Source of the DNA: Nocardia wallacei
Lineage (GTDB): Bacteria > Actinomycetota > Actinomycetes > Mycobacteriales > Mycobacteriaceae
Assembly: GCF_014466955.1 (NCBI RefSeq)
Contig: NZ_AP023396.1
Span: forward strand, 620,001-684,000
Direction: 5' to 3'
Length of the DNA: 64,000 nt
Numbering within the stretch: position 1 is the stretch's first letter; each line of letters starts with the position of its first letter. The translations under genes were made by a program, and so were the position numbers. The notes under the pieces were generated by a model. That model ran no database searches, was not told the DNA's origin, and was given only the letters and a program-made list of their open reading frames with translations. Shown one piece after another: positions 35,807-44,621 of this stretch.

Positions 35807-36583
35807 ATGGCCAAGCGGATCGACGTCAAAGATCTCAACATCTACTACGGCAAATTTCACGCCGTCGCCGACGTGCAGCTCACCGTGCTGCCGCGCAGTG
35901 TCACCGCCTTCATCGGTCCGTCGGGTTGCGGCAAGTCCACGGTGCTGCGCTCGCTCAACCGCATGCACGAGGTGACGCCGAACGCCCGCGTCGAGGGCGC
36001 GGTGCTGCTCGACGGCGAGGACATCTACGGGTCGCAGATCGATCCGGTGGGGGTCCGGCGGACCATCGGGATGGTGTTCCAGCGGCCGAACCCCTTTCCC
36101 ACCATGTCCATTCGGGACAATGTGGTGGCGGGGTTGAAGCTGCAGGGCGTGCGGAACAAGAAGGAGCTCGACGAGGTCGCCGAGCGGTCGCTCAAGGGCG
36201 CCAACCTGTGGAACGAGGTGAAGGATCGGCTCGACAAGCCGGGTGGCGGGCTTTCGGGTGGTCAGCAGCAGCGGTTGTGTATTGCCCGGGCCATCGCGGT
36301 CTCGCCTGATGTGCTGCTGATGGACGAGCCTTGTTCGGCTCTGGATCCGATTTCCACTCTGGCTATCGAGGATTTGATCGCGGAGTTGAAGAAGGAATTC
36401 ACCATCGTCATTGTCACGCACAACATGCAGCAGGCGGCTCGGGTCAGTGATCAGACCGCGTTTTTCAATCTCGAGGCTCAGGGCAAGCCGGGTAAATTGA
36501 TCGAGATCGATGAGACCGAGAAGATTTTCTCCAATCCTTCTCGTAAGGAGACCGAGGACTATATCTCGGGGCGGTTCGGGTAG
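35807..36583 (+). CDS. pstB: Phosphate ABC transporter ATPase PstB
   Basis: 258-aa cytoplasmic ATPase powering PstCA. Walker [10 protein letters not shown] (residues 38-46), Q-loop [10 protein letters not shown], signature [14 protein letters not shown], Walker [13 protein letters not shown] and the H-loop [13 protein letters not shown] are intact. ATG 35807 is 20 bases after pstA. The last gene of the operon; a terminator hairpin lies about 55 bases downstream. In M. tuberculosis the corresponding position holds phoT (Rv0820). Confidence 0.96.
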   Translation: MAKRIDVKDLNIYYGKFHAVADVQLTVLPRSVTAFIGPSGCGKSTVLRSLNRMHEVTPNARVEGAVLLDGEDIYGSQIDPVGVRRTIGMVFQRPNPFPTMSIRDNVVAGLKLQGVRNKKELDEVAERSLKGANLWNEVKDRLDKPGGGLSGGQQQRLCIARAIAVSPDVLLMDEPCSALDPISTLAIEDLIAELKKEFTIVIVTHNMQQAARVSDQTAFFNLEAQGKPGKLIEIDETEKIFSNPSRKETEDYISGRFG

Positions 36584-36639
36584 GTCGTATTTTGTTCCGC
36601 GCCGATATCTTTCTCGTTCAACGGTTTTCGCGGATGTGG

Positions 36640-36669
36640 TGCCCCGGTCCGGGTGGGCCGGGGCATTTT
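36640..36669 (+). terminator. Terminator of the pst operon
   Basis: TGCCCCGG (36640-36647) pairs with CCGGGGCA (36658-36665) around a 10-base loop and is followed by TTTTC (36666-36670). A classic intrinsic terminator 57 bases after pstB. Confidence 0.8.
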
Positions 36670-36803
36670 CGGGCCCAGCTTCGATTGTGATCCGGGTCAC
36701 TATCGAGGGTTTGTTGTCGGGTTGCCGACTCATACCACGGGCGGTTGTCTGCGACTTCCGGTAACAGATACAGTTCCGGCTGACTACACCGATCGTTATA
36801 GCG

Positions 36804-38420
36804 ATGGGAAGGATGGCTGGGATGGTTGTCTCGACGTTGGCACGGGCCGGGGGATCGCCCGCGCTACGGGTGCGGGTGTTCGCGCTGTTGGCGATCTGTC
36901 TCGCGGAATTGCTCGTGGTACTGGACAACACGTTGGTGAATGTGGCACTGCCTTCGATGGCGGTGCAGTTGCAGGCCCGGATGAGTGGGCTGCAGTGGAT
37001 CGTGGATGCTTTCACGTTGGCGTTCGCGGGGTTGCTGCTGGCGCTGGGGCACCTGGGGGATCGGTTCGGGCGGCGGCGGGTGATGGTCATCGGGCTGGGG
37101 GGAGTCGCGGTGATGTCCGCCGCGGGGGCCTTGTCCACCTCGCTCGGGCAGGTGATCGCCGCTCGGGCGGGGATGGGAGTCTTTGCGGCGGCGGTGTTTC
37201 CGGCGACGCTGGCGTTGATCATCAACCTGTTTCCGGAGGCTCGGCTGCGGGCGGCGGCTATCGCCCTGTGGACGGCGATGGCGGGGGTCGCGGTGGCTGT
37301 CGGGCCGGTTACGGGCGGGTGGCTGCTGGAGTACTTCAGCTGGCATTCGGTCTTCTGGATCAATGTGCCCATCGCGCTGATCGCGATCGCGGCCGTGCTG
37401 CTGCTGGTGCCGGAGTCGCGGGCCGAGCACGCGGGGCGCTTGGACGTCGTCGGAATCCTGCTGTCGCTGGTGGCGGTGACGGCTCTGGTCTGGACGATTA
37501 TCGAAGCGCCGAAAAACGGCTGGCTGGCCGGGCGCAGCATGACCGGCTATGTGGTCGCGGCCGTGCTGCTGGCCGGATATGTCGCCTGGGAACTGCGGGT
37601 GGAAGCCCCGGTGCTCGATGTGCGGCTGTTCCGGATCCGGCGCTTCTCGGTGCCCGCGCTGGCCATCACCGTGTCCTACTTCTGCGCCTTCGGCTTCCTG
37701 TTTCTGATCACCCAGTACTTCCAGGGCGTGAAGGAGTTCAGCGCGCTGGAGTTCGGAATTCACTCGCTGCCCTTCGCGGCGGCGGTGGGCGTCGGCGCCC
37801 CGGTCGCGACGTTGGTCGCGCAGCGCATCGGCACCACGGCGACGGTGTTGTCGGGGCTGCTGCTGCTCGCCGTGGGCATGTACCTGGCGGGGCAGGTGAA
37901 GGTCGAAACGCCTTATGTCGGAACGGTTCTGGTGTCCATGGTGCTGATGGGCGTCGGCTTCGGAGTGGTGCAGGGGCCCGCCACCGCATCGATCATGGGC
38001 GCCGTCCCGGAGCACGAGGCCGGTGCGGGCTCGGCGGTCAACGACACCACGCGCGAGGTGGGCGGGACGCTCGGGGTCGCGGTGCTCGGGTCGATCATGA
38101 CCTCCACCTACACCGCGAACGTCGGCGCCCGCATCGACGCCATCCCGTCGGCGATCATGAACCCGGACCAGAAGAGCATCGCCCGCGACACGCCGATCAG
38201 CGTGCTCGAGATTGTCAAGGCGCCGATCAGCCCGTTCTTCGCCGGTGCGAAGACCGACCTGGTCCACGCCATGAAGGTGGCCGCGCTGGAAGGCGCGCAG
38301 GCGGCGTCGTACCTCGCGGTCGGCGCGCTACTGGTCTGCGCCGTCGCAGTAGCGGTGTTGCTGCCCTGGCGGCCGGAGCGCACCGAGTCGCCGTTGCTCG
38401 CCTGGCGCGAGCGGGACTAG
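36804..38420 (+). CDS. MFS transporter, DHA2 (EmrB/QacA) drug-efflux type
   Basis: 538-aa 14-helix major facilitator. Motif [17 protein letters not shown] near residue 74, the N-terminal [17 protein letters not shown] and motif C-like [27 protein letters not shown] near 155 define the DHA2 family of proton antiporters for drugs or natural products. It lies between pstB and phoU, which are close together in mycobacteria. Its TAG stop shares the CTAG palindrome with the phoU stop on the other strand. ATG 36813 is an alternative start. Confidence 0.9.
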   Translation: MGRMAGMVVSTLARAGGSPALRVRVFALLAICLAELLVVLDNTLVNVALPSMAVQLQARMSGLQWIVDAFTLAFAGLLLALGHLGDRFGRRRVMVIGLGGVAVMSAAGALSTSLGQVIAARAGMGVFAAAVFPATLALIINLFPEARLRAAAIALWTAMAGVAVAVGPVTGGWLLEYFSWHSVFWINVPIALIAIAAVLLLVPESRAEHAGRLDVVGILLSLVAVTALVWTIIEAPKNGWLAGRSMTGYVVAAVLLAGYVAWELRVEAPVLDVRLFRIRRFSVPALAITVSYFCAFGFLFLITQYFQGVKEFSALEFGIHSLPFAAAVGVGAPVATLVAQRIGTTATVLSGLLLLAVGMYLAGQVKVETPYVGTVLVSMVLMGVGFGVVQGPATASIMGAVPEHEAGAGSAVNDTTREVGGTLGVAVLGSIMTSTYTANVGARIDAIPSAIMNPDQKSIARDTPISVLEIVKAPISPFFAGAKTDLVHAMKVAALEGAQAASYLAVGALLVCAVAVAVLLPWRPERTESPLLAWRERD

Positions 38421-39088
38421 ATGTGCTCGACCTCCGCGTCCTCGTCCGGCGGGAGCACGCCGGTCACCAGGAACACCACGCGACGGCCGATCTCGACCGC
38501 GTGGTCGGCGAAACGCTCGTAGTAACGGCCCAGCAGGGTGACGTCGACGGCGGGGGCGACGCCGTACTTCCACTCCCGGTCCATCAGCAGGGTGAACAGA
38601 TGGCGGTGCAGGTCGTCCATCGCCTCGTCGTCCTGGTTGAGCTGCGCGGCCCGCTCGGGGTCGCGCGTCTCGAGGACCTCCTGGGCCGCCTTGCCCATAT
38701 TCACCGCGATGCGACCCATCTCGGCGAAGTAGCCGTTGACGGCCTCGGGTAACGCGTGGTTCGGATGCCGGCGCCGGGCGACCTTGGCGACGTGCAGCGC
38801 CAGGGCGCCCATCCGGTTCACGTCCGAGACGATCTGGATCGCGCTGACCACCTGGCGCAGGTCACCGGCGACGGGGGCCTGCAACGCGAGCAGTGCGAAC
38901 GCCTTCTCCTCGGCCTGCGTGATCATCTCGGCGATCTGATCGTGCTCGCTGATCACCTGTTCGGCCAGCGTGAGATCGGCCTGCAGCAGCGACTGCGTCG
39001 CCCGGTCCATCGCGGAGCCCGCGAGGCCGGCCATCTCGCCCAGCATATTGGCGAGATCGGCCATTTGTTCGTTGTAGATGACACGCAT
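38417..39088 (-). CDS. phoU: Phosphate signalling protein PhoU (PhoY2-like)
   Basis: 223-aa all-helical protein made of two PhoU repeats, each with the metal-binding E-x3-D pattern ([17 protein letters not shown] near residue 50 and [13 protein letters not shown] near 195). It connects the Pst transporter with the SenX3-RegX3 kinase system. ATG 39088 ([12 protein letters not shown]) is the usual family start; an upstream in-frame ATG at 39100 is less likely. Convergent with the MFS gene with a 4-base CTAG overlap. Confidence 0.95.
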   Translation of the reverse strand: MRVIYNEQMADLANMLGEMAGLAGSAMDRATQSLLQADLTLAEQVISEHDQIAEMITQAEEKAFALLALQAPVAGDLRQVVSAIQIVSDVNRMGALALHVAKVARRRHPNHALPEAVNGYFAEMGRIAVNMGKAAQEVLETRDPERAAQLNQDDEAMDDLHRHLFTLLMDREWKYGVAPAVDVTLLGRYYERFADHAVEIGRRVVFLVTGVLPPDEDAEVEHI

Positions 39089-39186
39089 GAAACCAAACAC
39101 TAGTTCCCGGCGCTGACCAAGTCACGAACGGCGGGTGAACCCATGGTGTTGCCCGGAACTAGCGGATCTGCGCTGGTGACGGGCGC

Positions 39187-41859
39187 TCACTTGCAATTGT
39201 CGTCGGCGGCGTTGACATGCTCGAGGTCCGACGGCAGTGCGGCCGGGGTCTCGTCGGACGAACTCGCCGAGGATGTCGGCACCTCCGGCAGCGGGTTGCC
39301 GAAGCTCGTCGGCGCGTGCACCGTGCCGGTGAAATCCGAGCCCAGCGCCACCTCGACGATGCTGCCCAGTCCGCTGGTCGACTCGATCGTGGCGCCCGGG
39401 ATCGCGGACGCGACCGTGGCGGCCTCGGCCTCGAGACCGGAGGAGTAGCGCACTTTCGTCGTCGAGATCGTGCCGCCGGAGTAATTGCCGACGTTGTAGA
39501 TCTGGAAGCCCTGGTTGGACAGCTTGGTCGCCGAGGTGTTCGCGATGCCCGGGGTACCCGAGCCGTTGGACACCTGCACCGACACCGTGCTCGGGTCGAC
39601 CGCGGTCAGCGCCTTCGGCGCCGTGGCGGGCGCGGCGGGTTTGCCGGGGGTCGGCTCGGGCGCTTTCTTCTCACCCGGCAGCGGCTGGTCGTCGATGATC
39701 GCGCGGAAGATCTCCTTGATGTCGGACTCGCGCGGAATCTCGTTGCCGTAGGACGTGGTTCCCGCGGTGGGCACGGTCAGAAAGGTGATCGCACCGGCGT
39801 CGACCTTCTGCAGCGAGCGGCCCAGCATCAACAGGTCCTTGGTGCTGACGGCGTCCATGAACGCGCTGCCGGAGAAGGCGTTGATGAAGTTGTTCAGTTT
39901 GCCGATGTCGAAGAGCACCTTGCTGGACAGCGCCCCGCGCAGCAGCGACGACAGGAACAGTTGCTGGCGGTGGATGCGGTCGTAGTCGCTGCGCTCCTCG
40001 CCGTAGACGTGCCGGGCCCGCACGTAGTCCAGCGCGGTCGGGCCGTTGAGCATCTGCCGTCCCGGATTGGGCAGGATGGTGCCGAGTTCGTCGTCGACCA
40101 ACGGCTTCTTGGTGCACACTTCGACGCCGCCGATGGTGTCGACCATCGAGGAGAAGCCGTTGAAGTCGATGCCGACGAAGTGGCCGATGCGCAGGCCGAC
40201 CAGTTTCTGGATGACCTTGGTCAGGCATTTCGGGCCACCGAGGGCGTAGGTGGCGTTCAGCTTGTCGCCGGCGGCCTGCGGGAACGACGCCTCGGTGTAG
40301 CGGGCCTTCTCGTTGTCCCAGCCCTCGCAGACCGGCCGGGTGACGTCGAGGTCGCGGGGGAACGACACGGCGACGACGCGCTGCCGGTTCTCGGGGATGT
40401 GCACGAGCATGACCGTGTCGGCGCGGGCGCCCTCGGCGTCCTCGGTGGTGCCGGCGCCGATATTGCCGTCCACGCCGGCGCGGGTATCGGTGCCCACGAT
40501 GAGGAAGTTCTCGTCGCCGAGCTGACCGCCCGGGTCGACGATGTCGTCGGACTTCTCGTCCAGCGCCGATACCTGCTGGAAGCCGTTGTCTGTGGCGCGC
40601 AGGTAATTCCAGCCCACCCCCGTCACCACGAGCGCGAGCACCGCGACGAAGGCGGTGGTGCCGCGGGCGACCAATTGCACCCGCTGCCGCTGCCGCTGCT
40701 TGCTCTGCGCCAGCCGCGACAGCGTCGGCGCCCCGACGGTCTTCGGCCGCGCGGCCTGCGTGGCCCGCTCGGTCTCGGGTGTCTCCGCTTCGGGAACGGG
40801 GAGCTTGTCGGTCACCTGCTCGGCGGACTGCCGACCGGCACGCGCGGCGGTCGTGCCCGCTTCGGCCCCCGGATTTCCGGCGGGCGCACGGAACGACGCC
40901 GCCACGGGCCCCAGCGCCGCGGCCGGTGGCGGTGCGACGGTATCGGTCGGACGATCATCGGCGCCCGGCCCTCGCGCCGCCGAACCAGCCTGCGCGCCTT
41001 GCTCATCCGAATGCCGCCCGGTCGGTGCAGCGGCCGACTGCTGCGCCTCCCGCCCCTGCCCGGCGGACTGGACCCCGCCCATCCCCTGTGCCGCGGCCTG
41101 GCGCGCGCCTGGTCCCGAAGCGGCTGCCTGAACCCCGCCGGTCGCCTGTGCCGCGGCCTGACGGCCGCCCCCCGGCTGTCCGGCGTGCTGGCGCCTGCTC
41201 GCTCCCCGCCTGGCCGGTGGTCCTGCGTCCGGTGGTGCGGCGTGCTGGCGCCTGCTCGCTCCCCGCCTGGCCGGTGATCCTGCGTCCGGTGGTGGGGTGG
41301 ACTGCCGGGTATCGGGTGCTGGCGTGGCCGGGGATCGCGTGCCGGGCGGCTGGTTACCCGGCTGCCGGGCACCGGATGACGAACCGGCGGATTGCCGTGT
41401 GCCGGAGGGTGTTCCGGCGGGCTGTGCGGCCACGGGCCGTGCGCCGGTCGGCGGGGCGGCGGGTGGTTGGTTGCGCGACTGCCTGGCGGGTTGCCCTGTT
41501 CCGGTGGGTGGTTGGGCCGCGGGCCGTGTGCCGGTCGGTGGTGCGGCGGGCGGCGGGTTTCCCGGCTGCCGTGGCGCGGGTTGCCGTGTGCCGGACGGTG
41601 TTCCGGTGGGTGGTTGGGCGGCCGCGGGGCGTGCGCCGGTCGGCGGGGCGTCGGTACGGCGGCGACGGCGGCCGCTGCGTTCGTCGTCGACGCGCTTCAC
41701 CAGATCGTGCACGGTGATCGGTTCGGCACTGTCGTCGGTGTGCCGGCTGCGGCGTGGGGAGGGTTCGTCGTCACCCGATTCCGGGGCACGATAGCGCTCC
41801 CACGGGGCTCGACCGCCGGGCCCGGACGCACGCCCGTGCCGCTCGTCGTCACCCACCAA
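39187..41859 (-). CDS. LytR-CpsA-Psr family ligase with long repeat-rich N-terminus
   Basis: 890-aa homologue of Rv0822c. LCP enzymes attach arabinogalactan or other glycopolymers to peptidoglycan from polyprenyl-phosphate donors. After about 395 cytoplasmic residues rich in Pro, Ala, Gly, Gln and Arg there is one membrane helix (about 397-418). The LCP domain (450-600) has NFLIVGTDTRAGVDG, ADTVMLVHI, VVAVSFPRDLDV and DYVRARHVYGEERSDYDRIHRQQ, holding the conserved Arg and Asp residues. A LytR_C domain with VQVSNGSGTPGIA follows near 745. The N-terminal region is much longer than in mycobacteria and includes tandem repeats. Confidence 0.92.
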   Translation of the reverse strand: MVGDDERHGRASGPGGRAPWERYRAPESGDDEPSPRRSRHTDDSAEPITVHDLVKRVDDERSGRRRRRTDAPPTGARPAAAQPPTGTPSGTRQPAPRQPGNPPPAAPPTGTRPAAQPPTGTGQPARQSRNQPPAAPPTGARPVAAQPAGTPSGTRQSAGSSSGARQPGNQPPGTRSPATPAPDTRQSTPPPDAGSPARRGASRRQHAAPPDAGPPARRGASRRQHAGQPGGGRQAAAQATGGVQAAASGPGARQAAAQGMGGVQSAGQGREAQQSAAAPTGRHSDEQGAQAGSAARGPGADDRPTDTVAPPPAAALGPVAASFRAPAGNPGAEAGTTAARAGRQSAEQVTDKLPVPEAETPETERATQAARPKTVGAPTLSRLAQSKQRQRQRVQLVARGTTAFVAVLALVVTGVGWNYLRATDNGFQQVSALDEKSDDIVDPGGQLGDENFLIVGTDTRAGVDGNIGAGTTEDAEGARADTVMLVHIPENRQRVVAVSFPRDLDVTRPVCEGWDNEKARYTEASFPQAAGDKLNATYALGGPKCLTKVIQKLVGLRIGHFVGIDFNGFSSMVDTIGGVEVCTKKPLVDDELGTILPNPGRQMLNGPTALDYVRARHVYGEERSDYDRIHRQQLFLSSLLRGALSSKVLFDIGKLNNFINAFSGSAFMDAVSTKDLLMLGRSLQKVDAGAITFLTVPTAGTTSYGNEIPRESDIKEIFRAIIDDQPLPGEKKAPEPTPGKPAAPATAPKALTAVDPSTVSVQVSNGSGTPGIANTSATKLSNQGFQIYNVGNYSGGTISTTKVRYSSGLEAEAATVASAIPGATIESTSGLGSIVEVALGSDFTGTVHAPTSFGNPLPEVPTSSASSSDETPAALPSDLEHVNAADDNCK
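41181..41294 (-). repeat. Two 57-bp tandem repeats in the LCP gene
   Basis: Units 41181-41237 and 41238-41294 differ at one base and encode 19-residue repeats with core DAG(S/P)PARRGASRRQHA. They sit in the intrinsically disordered cytoplasmic head of the LCP protein. Shorter Pro-rich repeats (TGTRPAAQPPTG-like) occupy 41380-41660. Confidence 0.9.
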
Positions 41860-42008
41860 GGAACCTCGCTTTGCTCATCGTCTCCGACCGGACCTTGATG
41901 TGTTTACCCAAGGTTGGGTGAACCGCTCGGAGGCGCACAGCATCACCGGTCTCGAGCCATGATAACGATTCAGCCACGATGGGCCACTTGAAGGTGTGAC
42001 ACCCCAGG

Positions 42009-43166
42009 TCAGCCGCCACTGTGCAGGACGTCGGCGCCGGTGGGCACCGCGGCGTCCTCGGGGTCGTCGAGCCAGCCGTGGGGGAGGCTGACCTTGCCGG
42101 GGGAGCCCTGGCGGCCGCGGGGGCCCTCGGCGTCCTTGGGGAAGGGGGCGGTCGGGTCGAGGGCGGCGATCAGATCCTGGAGTTCGGTGAGGGTGGAGAC
42201 GGTGGCGAAGCGGCGGCGCAGTTCGGCGCCGACCGGGAAGCCCATCAGGTACCAGGCCATGTGCTTGCGCAGGTCGCGCAGGCCCTTGTCCTCGCCGTCG
42301 TGGTCGGCCAGCAGGGTGGCGTGCCGGTAGAGGATCTCGCCGACGCGGCCCAGGGTCGGCCCGGCCGGAATCTGCTCGCCGCGCATGGCCGCCTGCAGTT
42401 CGGCGAAAAGCCAAGGGCGGCCCAGACATCCGCGTCCGACGACCACGCCGTCGCACCCGGTCTCGGCCATCATCCGCAGCGCGTCATCGGCGCTGAAGAT
42501 GTCGCCGTTGCCCAGCACCGGGATCGTGGTGACGGCCTCCTTGAGCCGGGCGATGGCCGACCAGTCGGCGCTGCCGGAATAGCGCTGGGCCGCGGTGCGG
42601 GCGTGCAGCGCGACGGCCGCGGCGCCCTCGGCCTCCGCGATGCGCCCGGCGTCGAGGTAGGTGATGTGGTCGTCATCGATGCCGATGCGGAATTTCACCG
42701 TGACCGGGACGCCCGCGGGCTCGGCGGCGGCCACCATGCTGTGCACGATCTGCCCGAACAGCCGGCGCTTGTACGGCAGCGCGGAGCCGCCGCCGAGGCG
42801 GGTCACCTTGGGCACCGGGCAGCCGTAGTTCGTATCGATGTGGTCGGCGAGGTTCTCACCGACGATGATCCGGACGGCCTCGGCCATTGTGGCGGGGTCG
42901 ACGCCGTAGAGCTGCATCGACCGCGGGTATTCGCCCGCGCCGAACGACATCATGTGCATCGTCTTCGGATCACGTTCGACGACGGCCCGCGCGGTGATCA
43001 TCTCGCAGACGTAAAGCGAGGTGGGACTGCCGAATTCGCGGCACAGCCGCCGGAACGCCAGATTCGTGATACCCGCCATCGGCGCCAGCACGACCGGCGG
43101 ATCGACCGGGTAGGGGCCGATGCGCACGTGTGTCTTGCTCTGGAGGACGGACTGCATGGTGTCCAT
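42009..43166 (-). CDS. dusB: tRNA-dihydrouridine synthase (DusB family)
   Basis: 385-aa FMN enzyme reducing uridine to dihydrouridine in tRNA D-loops; homologue of Rv0823c. The TIM barrel starts with VVLAPMAGITNLAFRRLCREFG near residue 30; the catalytic Cys is in DTNYGCPVPKV near 110; VTVKFRIGID and ALHARTAAQRYSG line the flavin and substrate site; GCDGVVVGRGCLGRPWLF binds the FMN phosphate. ATG 43166 or 43157 are both possible starts; the former is given. A C-terminal tail rich in Gly and Pro is typical of actinobacterial forms. Confidence 0.93.
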   Translation of the reverse strand: MDTMQSVLQSKTHVRIGPYPVDPPVVLAPMAGITNLAFRRLCREFGSPTSLYVCEMITARAVVERDPKTMHMMSFGAGEYPRSMQLYGVDPATMAEAVRIIVGENLADHIDTNYGCPVPKVTRLGGGSALPYKRRLFGQIVHSMVAAAEPAGVPVTVKFRIGIDDDHITYLDAGRIAEAEGAAAVALHARTAAQRYSGSADWSAIARLKEAVTTIPVLGNGDIFSADDALRMMAETGCDGVVVGRGCLGRPWLFAELQAAMRGEQIPAGPTLGRVGEILYRHATLLADHDGEDKGLRDLRKHMAWYLMGFPVGAELRRRFATVSTLTELQDLIAALDPTAPFPKDAEGPRGRQGSPGKVSLPHGWLDDPEDAAVPTGADVLHSGG

Positions 43167-43242
43167 TGTCCCTGTGGCGGACGCGCGGCGGGGCATCGGG
43201 TGACTGACCGAACACGCCGTGGTCGCCCGCCGTGGAACGAGA

Positions 43243-43282
43243 AACCGCCCCGGAGGTCGCGAGGCGACCCTCGGGGGCGGTT
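43243..43282 (-). terminator. Terminator of desA1
   Basis: AACCGCCCC-GGAGGTCGC and GCGACCCT-CGGGGGCGGTT fold into a long near-perfect stem around a GAG loop, followed on the minus strand by TCTCGTTCC. It starts 15 bases after the desaturase stop. Confidence 0.75.
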
Positions 43283-43296
43283 GTGGATCGCAGCTG

Positions 43297-44268
43297 TCAG
43301 CCGACGGAGGTGGTGGCCAGCTGGCGTTCGCGCTTGGCGGCCTCGCGGGCCAGCATGCGGTCGCGCTGTTCCTCGAACTTCACGACGTCACCGGCCAGCT
43401 TCTCCAGGAACAGGCCGAGCCGCTCGCGGGTCTGCTCGCCGCGGGCGGTGAAATCGGTGCGCTCGAAGATCTTCCACTTCTTGAGCACCGGCTGCACCAC
43501 CTCTTCCAGGTGCTGGCGCAGGTCGTAGATGCCGTGCTTGGCCATCAGCACGCCGTTGCGGCGGAAGTTGGGCATGCCCGCGCCGGGCATCTGGAAGTTC
43601 TCCAGGATCAGCGTGATTGCCTCCAGCGCCTGGTCGGGCGACAGGTCCAGAGCCGCGCCGCACATGTTGCGGTAGAAGATCATGTGCAGGTTCTCGTCGG
43701 CGGCGACGCGCTGCAGCATGCGGTCGGCGATGGGGTCGTCGCAGACCTTGCCCGTGTTGCGGTGGCTGACGCGGGTGGCCAGCTCCTGGAACGTCACGTA
43801 CGCGACCGAGTGCAGGAAGCCGGCGTCGGCCTCGGCGGGCGAGGCGAAACCGTTGGTCATGTGGATCATTCGCGCCTCTTCGAGCGCGACCGGGTCCACG
43901 CCGCGGGTGACGACCAGGTAGTCCCGCATGACGATGCCGTGGCGGTTCTCCTCGGCGGTCCAGCGACCGACCCAGGTGCCCCAGGCGCCGTCCTGGGAGA
44001 AGTTCTCGGCGATCTCTCGGTGGTAGGAGGGCAGGTTGTCCTCGGTGAGCAGGTTCGTGATCATGGCCGCCTTGGCGACCTCACCGAGCTTCGACTGCGA
44101 CGGGTCCCAATCCACGCCCCCCAGCGCGGCGAAGTTACGGCCGTCGTCCCAAGGCACGTAGTCGTGCGGATGCCATTCCTTGGCCATCGACAGGTGGCGG
44201 TTGACGTTCTGCTCGGCAACCGGCTCCAACTCTGTCAGTAGTTCGAGTTGAGTCAGATCCCTTGCCAT
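43297..44268 (-). CDS. desA1: Acyl-ACP desaturase (DesA1-type)
   Basis: 323-aa soluble diiron desaturase introducing a double bond into long acyl-ACP chains; in mycobacteria DesA1 serves mycolic acid synthesis. The ferritin-like iron ligands appear as TAEENRHG near residue 107 and AADENLHMIF near 190, with additional Glu in LLTEDNLPSYHREI and TFQELATRVSH. Homologue of Rv0824c. ATG 44268 is chosen because GAAGGG lies 7 bases upstream; an ATG two codons earlier is too close. An imperfect palindrome at 44338-44356 may be its operator. Confidence 0.94.
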   Translation of the reverse strand: MARDLTQLELLTELEPVAEQNVNRHLSMAKEWHPHDYVPWDDGRNFAALGGVDWDPSQSKLGEVAKAAMITNLLTEDNLPSYHREIAENFSQDGAWGTWVGRWTAEENRHGIVMRDYLVVTRGVDPVALEEARMIHMTNGFASPAEADAGFLHSVAYVTFQELATRVSHRNTGKVCDDPIADRMLQRVAADENLHMIFYRNMCGAALDLSPDQALEAITLILENFQMPGAGMPNFRRNGVLMAKHGIYDLRQHLEEVVQPVLKKWKIFERTDFTARGEQTRERLGLFLEKLAGDVVKFEEQRDRMLAREAAKRERQLATTSVG

Positions 44269-44337
44269 ATACATACCCTTCGGTGTGTCGTTCTCTCTTG
44301 CTCGTCAGTCCCCCTTGGCCTTGCCGCCGCGGCCCAT

Positions 44338-44356
44338 ACCTTACGGCACCGTAGGT
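44338..44356. promoter_or_regulatory. Imperfect palindrome upstream of desA1
   Basis: ACCTTACGGCACCGTAGGT: core TACGG-CA-CCGTA (44342-44353) is perfect and the flanks ACCT/AGGT continue with a one-base offset. It lies 70 bases before desA1, a fitting place for a TetR regulator such as the mycobacterial desaturase regulator MadR. Confidence 0.4.
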
Positions 44357-44510
44357 GTGATGCGAAACGCATCTGGGTGACTTCACAGTGGCCGTGACGG
44401 AACTCATATGACGACGTCGGGGCGGGTACAACACTTCCGAGTGTAGGCGTGCGGAGCACGCCACGCTGACTATCGCCGCCGCGAGCGAGATGTTAGCCCC
44501 GCGTTGTGAC

Positions 44511-44542
44511 GGCGGGCCGGAGCGTTGTGGCTCCGGCCCGCC
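44511..44542 (-). terminator. Hairpin after tRNA-Lys
   Basis: GGCGGGCCGGAG (44511-44522) and CTCCGGCCCGCC (44531-44542) form a perfect 12-bp stem with an 8-base loop, 6 bases past the mature tRNA end on the minus strand. Confidence 0.7.
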
Positions 44543-44548
44543 GGAAGG

Positions 44549-44621
44549 TGCCCCCACCAGGGCTCGAACCTGGGACCTGCGGATTAAAAGTCCGTAGCTC
44601 TACCAACTGAGCTATAGGGGC
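44549..44621 (-). tRNA. tRNA-Lys (anticodon TTT)
   Basis: Cloverleaf on the minus strand: acceptor GCCCCTA, D-arm AGCTCAGTTGGTAGAGC, anticodon loop CTTTTAA with TTT, T-arm GGTTCGAGCC, 3' acceptor TGGGGGC and discriminator A. CCA is not encoded. 73 bases. Confidence 0.97.

Noticed and set aside
39217..41277. 686-codon + strand ORF opposite the LCP gene
   Set aside because: Antisense of LCP; no domains, Arg-rich low complexity.
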